This document shows positions 25,943 to 38,300 of a stretch of DNA of 64,000 nt, piece by piece. The stretch covers positions 806,001 to 870,000 of the forward strand of contig QYRS01000010.1 in assembly GCA_006503535.1 (NCBI GenBank). Reading direction: 5' to 3'. The notes beneath the pieces were generated by a model that worked only from the letters and a program-made list of their open reading frames with translations, made no database searches and was not told the DNA's origin. Origin of the DNA: Arthrinium phaeospermum. Lineage: Eukaryota; Ascomycota; Sordariomycetes; Amphisphaeriales; Apiosporaceae. The translations under genes were made by a program, and so were the position numbers. Position 1 is the stretch's first letter. Each line of letters begins with the position of its first letter.

Positions 25943-26600
25943 GGTACGTGCATGATAGGACTGTCCGTTGTTTCGAAAAAGGAACCCATTCCGTTTCTTC
26001 TGTCACGTCACGTCACGTCGCGGCGTGCAAAACAACATGCTCAATGACAGGCAAGTGCCTTCGAGTCGTGTTTTACGAACACGTTTATCGGCAATGGCAT
26101 TTGGGGACTGCGAGGGCAGTTTACCCGAGCCGAACCCCGAGGTTGGGAAAGGGTTTCCGCAAGCCAATGCACCGCTGCAGGCATGTCGTCTGAAGTTTCG
26201 AAGCATAATGAATCGCAGGCAGTTTTAGACGAGCCAAGCTCAAGGATCCTCTCTATCCAAACTCTCAAGTGGGAGACAGTAGCGATTGGTCCCAGCAGTG
26301 TTTCCCTCCCTCCCCCCTCCACAAGCTTGTCGTGTATCATGCTCCTTATGGGCAATACTTCTCAGATTGTTTGGGGTTCATTGCTGCGGGCACATGTACG
26401 ATCTCATACCCTGTTTGTCTCGCAGGCCTGCCAAAACCTACCTTTCTGTTTCCCCAGGCCCCACCCAATTGAGCTGGACTCGTGCCATATCGCCCGAGGC
26501 CGCCGGGGGATTAGACTTCTGTCATGATTTGTTCGGATTCTTCGAGCCATGCGAACTCCGCTTGTTTATGAGCTAACTGAACTTCTTTCTTGGTTTTAGG
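25943..26600 (+). promoter_or_regulatory. Possible 5' leader intron of the WOPR gene
   Basis: A consensus donor (TAG followed by gtacgt at 25943) and a strong pyrimidine-tract acceptor (tttcttggttttag ending at 26600) could delimit an intron of about 650 nt in the untranslated leader. The reading rests only on consensus; there is no coding frame to test it. RNA data would be decisive. Confidence 0.2.
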
Positions 26601-27021
26601 GCGCTGTTCGCATATTAGCCAGGACCACGGCGGCATCCCCTGGCATCTGGGGCATTTCCTGGGCACTTGCTGCGCACCTTTTTTGCCCTCTCACGCATAA
26701 GCAGTGCCAAGGGCCGCTTCCACCGTAAACCTAGCATTGCGGGGCTGCGAAGTTGCGGCGTGGTGGTTGTATCTTTTTGGATCATCTCCCTGTGGTTGCA
26801 GTCGCTAACCCTGGCTGATGATCCACCGTATTGTGGAAGCTCGACTGTGGACCTGACGTGGGTGGATAGCATTGGGACCAGCATCCTTGTCGACAGAAGG
26901 AAGCTTATTAAAAGAAAGTACCGGCACATCGTGGACTTCCTTTTAAGCTTGAACGGCCCCGTCAATATCTCCTCCCTCCCTCTTGGACTATACCAAAAAC
27001 TTTCACACCACTCACATCACC

Positions 27022-28400
27022 ATGGAGACATATCACGGTTACGTGCGGACACCCGCAGACGCCATCAAGCTCTTTGAAGCTTGCAGGCTAGGTCTCTTGC
27101 CTCGGGTACAGAGACGGCTTTCGGAGAAAGAGAGGCAATCGATTAGGTCTGGTTCGGTCTTCGTATGGGACGAACGGGAAGCCGGCATGCGACGATGGAC
27201 TGACGGCAAGTCATGGAGTGCCAGCCGAGTTTCGGGTAGCTTCCTGACGTACCGCGAAATGGAGGGCAAGAGAGGAAGCGGCTTCGGTGGCAGCTCCACG
27301 GGTAGCAGACGCAGCAACGGCCGGACACCAGACGGCCGTCTGAGCGACGAGGACCCAGATGGCGAGCCGGAAGGCTACCGCTACAAGGCTGATGGTCTCA
27401 TGAAGCAGTCCTTCAGCATCACAACCCAACAAGGCCAGCATTTACATCTCATCTCGTACTACTCGAGGCCGCATCCGGGAGCTCCAGATCTGCCTCAGCC
27501 GTCTTCCGATCCGCAACTCCGACAAATCGTCCCGGCTAAGGGCATGTACCCAGAATCGAGCTTACACGACGCTACGCCTCCCGCACTCACCAGAACGCCG
27601 ATGCAGCCTTACACGAACGCCGGTCCTCCCCCGATCAACCTATGTATGGATATACTTGGGGGGCGCCTTCACCAGCATGGATGGGACCATGGCCCCCTTC
27701 GCCCTCGAACACACCTCCATATATGCACGGCAAACTATCACCCGAGGTCAAGCCTCAGCCGTATCCTCAACATCACCCACACCAACACCCGCATGCTCGG
27801 CAGATCATCATCAGCCCAATGATGCACGCGGGGCCACCTCACCATCATCAAATCCCGCCGCCTCAGCTGCCACCTCCCACTACATCTCCTGGAGCCCAAG
27901 GCCCTATCTACTCTAAAGCAGCAACACCTTATGAGGGAGAAAGGCTTCCACCGCCCACTACCAGGGCCTACCAGCCACCAGCCACCGCCTCACCTCCCCT
28001 GCAACACTTGCAGCATCTCCAGAGCCAGGCTGCACAGGCCGTCATGATCGACCCGCGCCTCGCCGCCACAAGCGCGCGCAACCCGCAAGGTCCTCTTCCA
28101 TCTATGCCACAGTCTGCGCGGGGTATCACGCCTCCTCGCACACATTCGGTATCTCCTCCTCGGACCACGAGCTCGGATGGGCAAGCTCCTGCTGCTAAGC
28201 AGAGCAACCTGTCAGCCCTGCTTCACCCCACGCCAGCGAACTCGGAGCCTAACAGCGCGAACCCGGCGAGCAGCAACAGCGCGAGTAGCTCGCCCAGAGC
28301 TATGAATGCCGGCACTACTGGCCCACCAGGCGCCAAAGACATGTTCAACAGGGAAGATGCGAGGGCTCTCCGCTCACTCGACCGCAAGTTTTGCATATAG
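27022..28400 (+). CDS. pac2: WOPR-domain transcription factor, Gti1/Pac2 family (Pac2-like); frame interrupted once
   Basis: DNA-binding regulator of the fungal WOPR family (Wor1/Ryp1/Sge1/Gti1/Pac2), which controls morphogenesis, sporulation and virulence-type switches from the nucleus. The start ATG 27022 lies in a good context (atcaccATGG). WOPRa covers residues 1-84 (YHGYVRTPADAIKLFEACRL, SGSVFVWDEREAGMRRWTDG, SGSFLTYREM) and WOPRb about 118-149 (YKADGLMKQSFSITTQQGQH). RRWT at 57-60 is the conserved protein-kinase-A-type site of the family. An acidic/serine linker joins the halves; a proline, histidine and glutamine-rich tail ends SLDRKFCI. The opening METYHG resembles Pac2 more than Sge1/Wor1. 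The N-terminal frame must switch to the C-terminal one near 27610-27645. The simplest cause is one missing base in the C5 run 27628-27632, since the span 27022-28400 is one base short of 460 codons. A weak 53-nt intron (27623-27675) is the alternative. Confidence 0.88.
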
Positions 28401-29470
28401 TCGTCTAAGGAGTTGGTTTAGCTTGGGCATTCATGGTTACTGAGGCTATAGATGCCAAGCAACGGAGAGAAGTTGCATATTTGGCGTTAGAGGCGGATCA
28501 AAATGGGGATCAGCAGCGTGCTTGTTTTGCGTTTTATTTTCTCTTCCTCGTTTCCTTTTCATTGGTTCGGCCGGCACATGAGGTTCAATCCCCTTACTTA
28601 CAGCGCGCATTTACACTCGAGTTGCTACAGGGAGTTGGAAGGCATAGTCCACACACATCGCACAAAGCCATGGTTATGGCAGCGCATTCTTGTAAATAGT
28701 TCAAAAGATTCCGCACATACTACTAGCAGCAGCATGTCTGTTTGCAACACTGGCCACTCGATCTAGAGGAGAGCCCCCATCAATACACATTGAGAGACAA
28801 GCATACCAAGACGTCTACATGTGATATGTCGTTGTCATTAATTTGCACATTTTCTTGCTTAGTGACGATGCCGTCATTCGAGCCGCCCCGGCCTTGGATA
28901 ATCAAATGAGTTATGATTGACCTTGGCATTCCGGTAGACGATGATCAGCAGTTCGAGTACCGGTACGAGCCAGCGGTACGAACTCCCAAGCCTGTTGTTA
29001 GTCTAGGTTGCAGTGAGTCTATTCAGAATGCTACCTACCCTGGTCGGACAGGGTCGGCTATCCTTGACAGTTTCAAAGCTGATCCCAAGGGGGATCCACG
29101 CCAAGCTTTTCTGTCGCCGTCTCGCCTCGTCTCATCATCATCCTATTGATAGACCTTCGGTCGGCTTGGGACAGAAACGGACAACGTACAGGGCAACTTG
29201 GATTTTTCCGCTTCTACCATGATCCCGAGCTTGATACAAGGCACAGGCTATAGGTGGGTTCGCCCTGTTGCTGGAATTAGCGGACATACTGTGTGGTGCA
29301 GTGCACAAGGAAGGGGAGAAAAAAGGTAATCTTCCAATCTCGGGAGAGACCCAGCTCCACCCACCGTTCAAACGGGCATCCCCGTACATTAAGACGCTTA
29401 CTTGCTCTTTTCGATCCCATCCCCCCGTGTTTGGTGGGCTTTAGTTGAGCCGCCCGACCAAAGAATCGGC

Positions 29471-29489
29471 ATGTGTGTGTGTGTGTGTG
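29471..29489 (+). repeat. TG dinucleotide microsatellite
   Basis: An uninterrupted TGTG run of about 19 bases in intergenic DNA. Confidence 0.8.
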
Positions 29490-31855
29490 TTATAAGTGGG
29501 AAGCCCTTGAGTGAGATGTGATTGATGTGTGTGTCCCCGTTTTTTCTAAGCCGCCGAGCCGCCATCCCTTCCAATTGGTAATCGTCGGTCATCGTCAGTA
29601 GTCCGTCCGAGAGGCTGACGAGAAGGCATTGTGAAACGCTTCAGGCCGTTTCTGTGGGATGGTCGTGGGCAACGACACACACAGCACACTCACGCATCGC
29701 AAGGTGTGGTTCACGTATGAGAACACTTGGTGCGAGTTTTGTGAGCAGAGCGACTGCTACTGCCACTACTAGGGGGAAGGGGCTCGCCGCTCATACTCTC
29801 TGTTAGTTGGCTATGACTATTACTTCTTGGCTTGGCTTGGCTTGGCTGGCCTATCTCTCTGTCTCTCTCGTTCTATCTTTAACCCCATCACGGATCACAG
29901 CCGTCATCGTATTATTCGTTGAAACGAGTCCGGCAAGTCACGCCGCGGAGAGAATAGAACGGAAACAGGAAGAGGCTGTACTGCTTGGGGCTTGGCTTCA
30001 CGTGCATCAGTGAGCAACGCGGGTGGACTCTAAATAGAGTGCATTACTACCCGATTACATTTGGTCATCTGGTCGCAAGTATAGTAGCTAGCAGATTGGA
30101 ATCTACGGCAGCAACGTCCCAATTCGACTTGATGCATAACATGGTTAAATAGAAGCTTGGCAGGCTGCCTGTCGTGAATTCCTGGTAGATGACGCCCCTA
30201 ATAGAACTACCCTACCTTGCCGACTACATCCATGAATGTCTTCTTTCGGGGGGCTAAAGTACTTGCCGACGTGCATGGAGTCAATTAATCTATCTCTCTA
30301 TCTATGAGATGCATCTCGCTTTGCCGCAGCTCGGGTTTGAGGGATATCCAGTCCCAGGAGCACTACTCCGAACTCAGGTACTTGTAAGCCAGATGATGGG
30401 AAAAAGGGGAATCGGACCCGGTCCAGTCTCCCGGCGAACCTGGCCACGCACGTGGGTCCCGTTCTACGATAATAAGATGCTGTCGATCGACTTCTCGAAC
30501 GAGTAAGGGGATAGACGTCCTCTCATTTCTGCCCCGTCCAGCCCGTTTGTTGGTTTCATGGCGCCCGTATAAGTAACCCAAGCACCCAAGCGCCCAGTTC
30601 ACCTGCAAGGTGGTATCCCCAGGGATGGATTCTCAAGAGGAGAATGCGGGCGTGGGTGGGGTTACGATGATGCACGCTACAAAGTAAGTAACTTTTTTTC
30701 GACTTGTTTGGTGTACGGCGTACGTATGCGTTCCCTTTTCCTCTGCTTCGTTTTTTGGAAACTTGCTCTCATTGGTAGGGTAGTTCCCTTCTCTTGGATG
30801 CTACCCAACCGGCCAGGCCCCCCCAAGGAAATAAGCCAAGCACGGCCAAGAAAGTCACGCTGCATGGAGGGTGGTAACCCCCCATCAAGATCGACCCAAC
30901 ACAGCCCGTCCGTTCGTCGGGTAACGTATGTCACCTAGTACGACCCAAGCAATCCAAGCTGGCCCTGGAAACGTCCGCGTCCTCGGCGCCATCGCCGTGC
31001 GCGAAAGCCGAACCCCCGGGGGCCAGGCTCCGTCGCTGCGGTAAGGGATGATCAGCCGGCTTGCTTGTCCTCTTCAGGACGTGGCGAGCGGGTATAATAC
31101 AGAAGAAGAAGATAAAGAACAACAACTACAGTACCTACCTACCTTGCTGTTTCGATTTCCCGCTCAATCTTGCGGTACGGTTAAATTTCTTATTGGATGC
31201 CGGGTCTCTGCCGATCTGTTTATGCGTCCACGGGTGAGTACTGTAAGTGTAAAGTCAGGGGACGCATGGTTCATGGAGAGGCCTAGGCCTATGTAGGCCA
31301 TGCCAAGAACGCCAAGCCGCGTAACGGTGATCGTGTTTCTTACATAAGGAAGGAACAAGTGCATTTAGACTTTGTTCCTGGAGGGAGTCATGAATCGACA
31401 CACGGTAGGGTAGGTCCTTGTAGGGCAGGGCCCAACCAAGACTGTCGCTCGTTGTCGTTGCTTCGAGGTACCCGGGAATGAATCCACCGTATCGGGTTGT
31501 CTGGTCCACCCCTGTCGTCGCATTTCACTCCGACAGGGACGTGTGACATGGAGACCAGCCGACAGAACCAGGCCGTTTGCACTTTATATGAGACTCGAAA
31601 CTGGGTCCCGGTGGAAGATATGATGGAAGGATGAACAGCATGGTACTTTTTTGCGGACAGGGTGTCACTTACTACTACTTAGGGCCCGGTGCCTGGGTGC
31701 TGGGGGTGGTCACACAGTACTAAAATCAGTTGATGGCTCCAGCACCTAAAACAGAGGTAGTAGTAAGGTTATTCCAAGTGCGCCAATCGTGGAAATGCCC
31801 GTTCCCACCCAAAAAAGGCTCAGGCAGAAGCAGGCCGGGCCCCCGTTCTTCTACT

Positions 31856-32002
31856 GTACAGTTCGTGCTCACATTCCTTAATACCCTCGCCACCGCACTA
31901 GGTGTTTTCCACTAAAGAATTGCCTGCAAATTCTGAGTATTTGGAGTATAGCGTGGCGCGGGAGCTAGAAGGGGTATTAAGGAATATGAGCACGAACTGT
32001 AC
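31856..32002. repeat. Inverted-repeat element, 31-bp arms around an 85-bp centre
   Basis: The left arm (31856-31886, beginning GTACAGTTCGTGCTCA) and right arm (31972-32002) are inverse complements at 30 of 31 positions. A second, offset inverted pair, GCACTAGGT (31896-31904) and ACCTAGTGC (32006-32014), partly overlaps this structure. The sequence TACTGTACCTAGTGC at the right edge recurs near 15583-15597. The layout suggests a small palindromic repeat or MITE relic able to form a hairpin; no target-site duplication is evident. Confidence 0.65.
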
Positions 32003-35000
32003 TGTACCTAGTGCTACAGTAAGGGCTGGCGGGTTCTTTTTAATTTTAGGAGGAACCTGTCCGTGGACACAATCCCCCCAGGCTAAGCCGAAGAGGGCAA
32101 AAGGAATAAGAACCTTAAACGCTCCACGAGATGTCCTACCGTGTCCCCGCGCTTCTCGGGTCTTCGCGTCCCCAAGGTTGCGGCTTCCCGTTCTCCCACA
32201 CGTACCCAGCCGGCCGGCCGGGCTTGTGCGCTTCATGATCTGTTGTTTCAGGTCACGAGAAAATCACGTCGATGCAGGCAGACTGCAAGTCACATCAAAA
32301 AGCAAATGAAGAAGAAAGAGACAAGGAAGAAAAATACTGGGGAAGGGACGGAGGGGACAAAAAGAAGAAAGTGACAGGGGAACTAAATTGGCTCTTCCCA
32401 CGTCGGCGGCCAGCCCTAGCAAATCATCCTTCGCGCGCGCTGTTCTGGTCAGGTCAAGTCGAGCCGAGCCAAGACAAAGCCAAGTCAATCAACCAACCAA
32501 ATCCGTCGCCGGGGGCGGGGCGGTGATTTCCATCGAGCGGCGCACACGTCCATCGTGCATTGAATACGATAACCTAATACCAAGCAAACATGGGAGATTG
32601 GCCACATGCCATACTCATACTGACTGCTTCTGGCATATGTATGTTGCTGCACCTGGCACCGCCGCAGGATCAGCGCGGGCAGATGGGTGGATGGACTGCC
32701 GAAGTTTTCCCTCCTGGCGCCGCTCCATTGTCAATGTGTCGTACGTTCGTTCGTTCACCAACAACAGCCAGGCTGGCGGCTCTCGCTCTCATGTGTGGAG
32801 GGGTAAATTAGGGGAGCGTACTCCGTACATAGAGGCAACACGCAGGTCATTTTGACGCCCTCACTCATTCGCTCCGTGATGGCCGACCCCCCGCCCCGAA
32901 AAGCAACGCCATCATCTGTAACGCCTACCCTGCTACCCCTTCCCCCGACTGATCCGCACTGCGATGCTTATGTAGTACAAGCTTCACGATCGCTCGCTGC
33001 CGCGGGGACCGACGTTCGTTTCGCCTGCCGGTCGCGATGATTGTTTGGGAAACAATGCCGGGTGGTTTCTTCTTTTTTTTTTTCCTCTTCTCCTGTTTTT
33101 CTCGGTCTTTCGCCTCGCATGGCTCAGTCGCTGCATGGCTCTGACAAGTGACCTAGTTGACACATCCCCCTTTCACGCTGTCTCTTGATCCCCACGCCGA
33201 GCAGCAAGTGTGTAGCAGGCCGCCGTTAGACTACGTGGCGGGAGGATTGGGGGCCCTCGAGACTGCAGCGGCCTGTCGCCGATACATAAAGGATTTATGG
33301 GTGTGTTCGTGGTTCGGATTATCGGAGCAACCTCATTTGTCCCATGTGCGCCTGTGCACCCGTGTGCACTCCCTTTTCCCACTCACTCCCTCGAAGGCTT
33401 AGCCGGTATTGTGCCGCCGAGGACGATTCCCTCCGCGCCCTTGGCGCCCGTTCCGTGGCGACCTGGACCGAGCGCGCGTAATTAGCAGGGTGCGGCGATG
33501 GATTCTGGATCTGATGAGGTTTTGTCTGGTACGCTATGTCATAGACTGCGGGTAACGTGGGCTCCTTATTTGTGCTCCCGGGGCATGGCGCCAGAACATG
33601 GCGCCTGCCGGCCCAGGCAGATCTCTCGGCTGGTCGCTCTGTGCATGTATCCATCCTAATCCATGTAGCTGCTAAAGGATGCCGGATCCAATAACGGCAA
33701 CAAGCTCGTCCTTACTACCTACGCGCCTCCTACTTATGTAATGTGCCGATCCTAAACCTGGGCCGCCCGAGGCAAGAATGATACTACATGCAAAACCCAT
33801 GGACAATAATGTTCACTCCGATATAGATGCCGCAAATCTGTATTGAATGGATATACCCCTGGGATGATTATCTTGTGGAAAACGTGAGTGCCATCCCTGC
33901 CAGATCTATAGCGGGTGAGATGAAGCTGTATTGGATACGTAGAGGCAAGATCAAGCCCATAGTCGATATGTTCAGACATTCGCACGCCTATTGTATAGGC
34001 AGCGAAAGATTCTGGGCAGGGTGCTCATTCAACACCAGGCTCTCTGTAGTCTTAGAAATTGAGTGGCCGGACTGTTCACCGAGTGCGGAGGATCAGACAT
34101 GTTAGATCTCGTCTAATGTTGCATTTGCTACATCTGAGCCATGAGGGTAGACCTGTATTCATTGTGGGGGTTTGGTAGTATCACATGTTCGGATATCTAT
34201 GGTTTTCTTCTCGACATTCCTTTATATCCCATGAATGCAAAGTTGCCCCTGACAAGTTACGAGTAATAGCAGCCCTTCCTATTGCATCACCCTAATAAAG
34301 TTATAGCAAGCAATACATGTATGGCATTTGTACCGGCAGAGTGAATTTTTGTGCTGGGACTGGAATGTTTTGCTAAAACCGGCCAACTCACATAACAATA
34401 TACGGATATGAAGATGACTCCGTCTTGAGTCTTCGGGTGTCATACTATACACGCCTGGACGGCAGACGTGTGAACGGCCCCCAGGACTATTCTGGGTATT
34501 GCAAAAACCCAATGCTGCCTCGTGATATCATTGCCAGTCACAACCACCCATATAGTCTCATCGGGACATCAAAAGATCCATAGGGGGTGGTTGATAACAT
34601 CATTACCACCACTGCCAGCATGCGATATCAGGCTGTGACACGTCGGGGTACTCTACCGCTTGCTGGGATACCACCTAATAGCCGCCCTCGGCGCCTAGTC
34701 ACAGGACTGCTCATCCGAGAGATGACGAGCAAGTTGGGCATCTGTGCAGAGAGGAGTCCTGTGGCCAAGATACTGACTACGCAGAGCATCAACGACGTCA
34801 AAGACAACCAGGACGCCAACATGAACGAAGATCGCAAGCATATCCCGCACAGAGGGCCGGCGGCGCGGCTGGCCCCGGGCCTCGCCAGCTGAGGTACAGG
34901 GCCGATGCGGGGCAGAGAAGAGGCCATCGTCATCGGGGAGGTCAGGTTGAGATGGTGGTTTCTAGAGGAAACGGATTAGGGGGGAACCGGGGCGGTCCGG

Positions 35001-35193
35001 CAGTGGCGGAAGTAGATGAGAGACAGTTATGGGTCGCGGCTTAAGGCATCGTCGAGAGTGCCAGAGCAGCGGGACGCCACCGCCGCCGCCGCGGAGGTCG
35101 CCGTCAGCGTTGTGAAGGTCGAGGCTATCCGCTCGAGCAGGTTCTTCTTGTGCAGGTACCGGATCGACATGTACTTCGAAGCCTCGGGGCGAA

Positions 35194-35334
35194 CTAGGTT
35201 TGGTAGGCACGCTTGCAGATGAGAGCCAGGGTGGCCAGGTCGTTGTCCTCGAGGTGGCCGGTGATCTCGTCAAGGCCCTCCCGGGCGAGACTGTCCAGCA
35301 GCCGTGAGGCGGCCTGTCGTGGCGGTGGCGGCAT
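35194..35334 (-). pseudogene. F-box-like protein fragment, probably decayed
   Basis: The minus-strand frame from ATG 35334 encodes 46 residues. LDEITGHLEDNDLATLALIC followed by KRAYQT resembles the core of an F-box, the SCF ubiquitin-ligase adaptor motif. A TAG then stops it. Beyond the stop a different frame stays open for about 50 residues (SIRYLHKKNLLERIASTF and onward to TAA near 35030), but no GT-AG intron of normal length would join the two. The picture is a truncated or frameshifted F-box gene. Fungal genomes carry many fast-evolving F-box paralogues, so decay is plausible. The similarity is short and could still be chance. Confidence 0.35.
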
Positions 35335-38300
35335 CAGATTTGTTTCATGTAGTCTTCGGCGGGCCGTTGAGTGTTCTCAGGGGAAAGGTGGTCAAGCCCT
35401 CGTGCCGTCGCGTCATGACTGATGGAAAGACAATGCTTGTCACAGTCTATGGCCCCGAGAAGAATCTCGCTTGTATTGCTTTCCCTTTCTCCATTGATGG
35501 TTGAGTAATAAGATTAATGACTTGTGTATTTATCACATACTCATGTGCCTACTTTTCGTCACTTGAAGGGTAGATTCAGTGCTATTAAAACTGCAATACC
35601 TCAATCGAAAGACCCGGGAGCGCTGAGACCGCCTTCCAAAGTCACAAAAATGGCAGCACTGGCAGTCAGTGAAACAAGTATACCACCATATTCCAACATG
35701 GTAGCTGCAGGTCTTACCCCCTTTGTTTGGATTAAGAGCTTCCGGTCAAGATATCCTGCCTTGAAAGGTGTCCTTATGGGCTCTCCTAGTCAGATTTGTC
35801 CTGATTTGTGTATGAAAATTCTTGTAAATACAGAAGCTGATGTGTGGTACCTTGTTATACTAATGTCTGTGATCAAGCGAAAACCAGTACACATTCCTCT
35901 CATTCTAAATTTTCAGTTCTCGTCAACAATGCAATGTACTCTACGCGCGTGACGACTTGGAACTGTAGATGTCTTCACATTGTACAAGGTATATATCAGA
36001 TAGACTAACGCCGTCCTATTGCTAATGTCATGGATCTGTTCGTATCTACCTTCTCGCCGTGGTCGTTGCAATAGTCAGTATATTTGAGTACGAGCTATCG
36101 AACGAGAAGTATGCCTAGATACTCGGGCCCAATGTGGACGGACTGATAAGTCCGGCCACCAGAGCTGGAATCTGTGCACTAGTTGACCGGTGTTGAGATC
36201 TAGGCGTCAGCTTTGGTGTAGCTGCGGTGGCGTCGACATACGAGCGAGGCATCACGAGGCATCATTCACGAGGCTAAGGGGGTATCCACTCATGGTCTTG
36301 GCATCGCTAGCCGCTTCGCAGCTTAAAGGGGCTAAGCCGCTGCTGAGCACAATCAAATCCAAGGAAGAAGAGAATCGCCCACACATCATGTCTATATTGA
36401 GCTGAACTGCTTCAGAATCTACGATGAGACTATTCAATCAACGAACTATCTAATACACTCACTCACTGTCAGCCCATTTGTAAGAGATGGGAAGGGGCAA
36501 CATGCCGTGCCACAAATTTGATGCACCGCCACAGCCAAATCACTAGGTGCCATTGCTTGTTTCGAACCAGTCGCCGCCGCTCTGCTTTCGTGATACTCTT
36601 ACCTCGGGTGCCACATCGCTTGTCCATTTCCTGGATTTCAAGAAGCAGCCGTATCAATGCTTCCACCTGCATCGTGTGTCTTAACCCTTGGGCGATGACG
36701 GAGGGTGGTCTAAGACCATGCCAGAACCCAGCAGCAGCAGTGGAGGCAAGGACGGAGCAGGAAATCGCGCGAAACAAGCGATAGTGTACGATCTCTTCGC
36801 GACCTGAACACGGGATTGGACAATGCCATGGCTGCGGCCAGTTCATCCCCATGGCAAGTGAGACCGTTGGTGGCATGCATCACCCTCAGAGTCGCTGCAC
36901 TCATGCTGCACCCCCGTTGCTCGTGCGAGTGCTGAGAAATCCGAGCGGGATTGCATATCCGATAAGTCGCGCATGCGAAGTCGCGGAGTCTGAGATCGGA
37001 CTGATGGTCGGTGTGCAACATACGTTGTCGATATCAAAATCGGGCTTCAAAAGCGGTAAGAGATTTTGTGTGGCTAAATGCGGAGTGCCTGAGAACACCG
37101 GTCGCATCTCGAAGACTTACTCACCAATGCACCCCACAACCTACAGCTTCGCAACAGCGCTGGAGGCACAAATGATGCAAATAGAGACTGTCCCAAATGC
37201 TTGACAAGCCCTGGTGATTTTCTGCAAACGCGGCGAGGGTGTGGCAGAGAAGCCCTGGTGGACGACATTTGCCCGGCTCAGCTGATGATGTGATCATGTG
37301 CGCATCTGCCCATCGATCAAGTTTTCTGCGACGGAATTGTCAGTAGCTGTCTCCCAAATCATGTCAATTATCGAGGAGCGTAGAAAGTGCTCGACCCAGA
37401 TTCCAAGTCCATATTGTAGCCTGGAGGTGACTGAGAAATCGAAGGTTGTGCGCAATCAGGCAACGATGGCTTCGGCGCGCCCGGGTGCTGAAACGCGCGT
37501 AGCCAACTCTCAATTCTTCACGCATCGATGGTGAAGCAGGCAATCATTATTGATTGACTCGGCCAAGCAATTCATTTTGGCGGTTTATGCTTTAGTCAAA
37601 ATGTCCCACCGAGGCCGTCTATTGGCATGGTGCAACGGTCAGCCTGTTCTCTCGACCTTCTCGCTGCCCAACGACGCGCCAATCGTGATGCGGTCAAGCT
37701 GGTGATGTGGTCGGCATGACGTGGCTGAGCATAGGCGAGTCTTCCAAATGAAAGACTTGAATCGTCAAGATGCGCGACAAGCAAGCCATCGCGAAGAAAT
37801 CGCTGTGCATCAAATAATGTTTTGCGGCGATGATAATGTGGCAAGAGGAGGCAGGTGGTGGATGGGTTGGGGAGCGCCAAATGCGACATTTGAAGCCCGC
37901 CAGATTTGAGCATAGGCACTTGCTCCGCGATTGAGTCGTAGTTGCTGGAAAGAAACTCCGGAAACTTCGAAAACACGTAGAACGGATGCCAGAAGCTGCT
38001 CAACATGCCTGCACGCCCTTCTCTTTACCCAAGGGTGGTGCTGAGTTGCACTAAACAGCGCAGCTCTCGGGGGTAGAGCAGAGGCAGTCAAGCGCGACTC
38101 TGCACCCAAAACACGACGCGTTGGGATGCATGCGCCAGGGCACCAGTTTCCCGCCCCGGATAAGAGGAAAAAATCGCCAGAGATGACCGGAACCGACAAT
38201 GGACTCAAAGACTCCATGATTTGAGCCCGAGTTCCACGGTGGTGGTGTGGTAGGCGGAGGTTGCGCAAATATGCGGATAGCTTCATCGCGACACGGGCTG

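Larger units (their letters stand above)
13237..27021. other. Very long intergenic stretch upstream of the WOPR regulator
   Basis: About 13.8 kb without a gene I can support. Open frames reach 175 codons (14270-14797, plus) but overlap opposing frames and encode no recognisable domain. Local features are simple repeats at 20844-20860 (CGG-type), 22693-22713 (seven CAG), 23819-23847 (CTTCCCTGC-type) and 25323-25354 (four GCCTCTGA), and an 18-bp palindrome at 23141-23158. From about 24.2 kb onward the plus strand is rich in pyrimidine tracts, as fungal 5' leaders often are. The downstream gene is a developmental-type regulator, so part of this may be an extended promoter or leader. Confidence 0.5.

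Noticed and set aside
31730..32309. Two opposing open frames sharing a similar peptide (TVQFVL, FLNT)
   Set aside because: The shared peptide arises because both frames read through the arms of the inverted repeat at 31856-32002.
34628..34933. Minus-strand 101-codon frame with a hydrophobic segment
   Set aside because: Two overlapping frames are both hydrophobic there; without a start context, partner exon or family it is not a supportable membrane protein.
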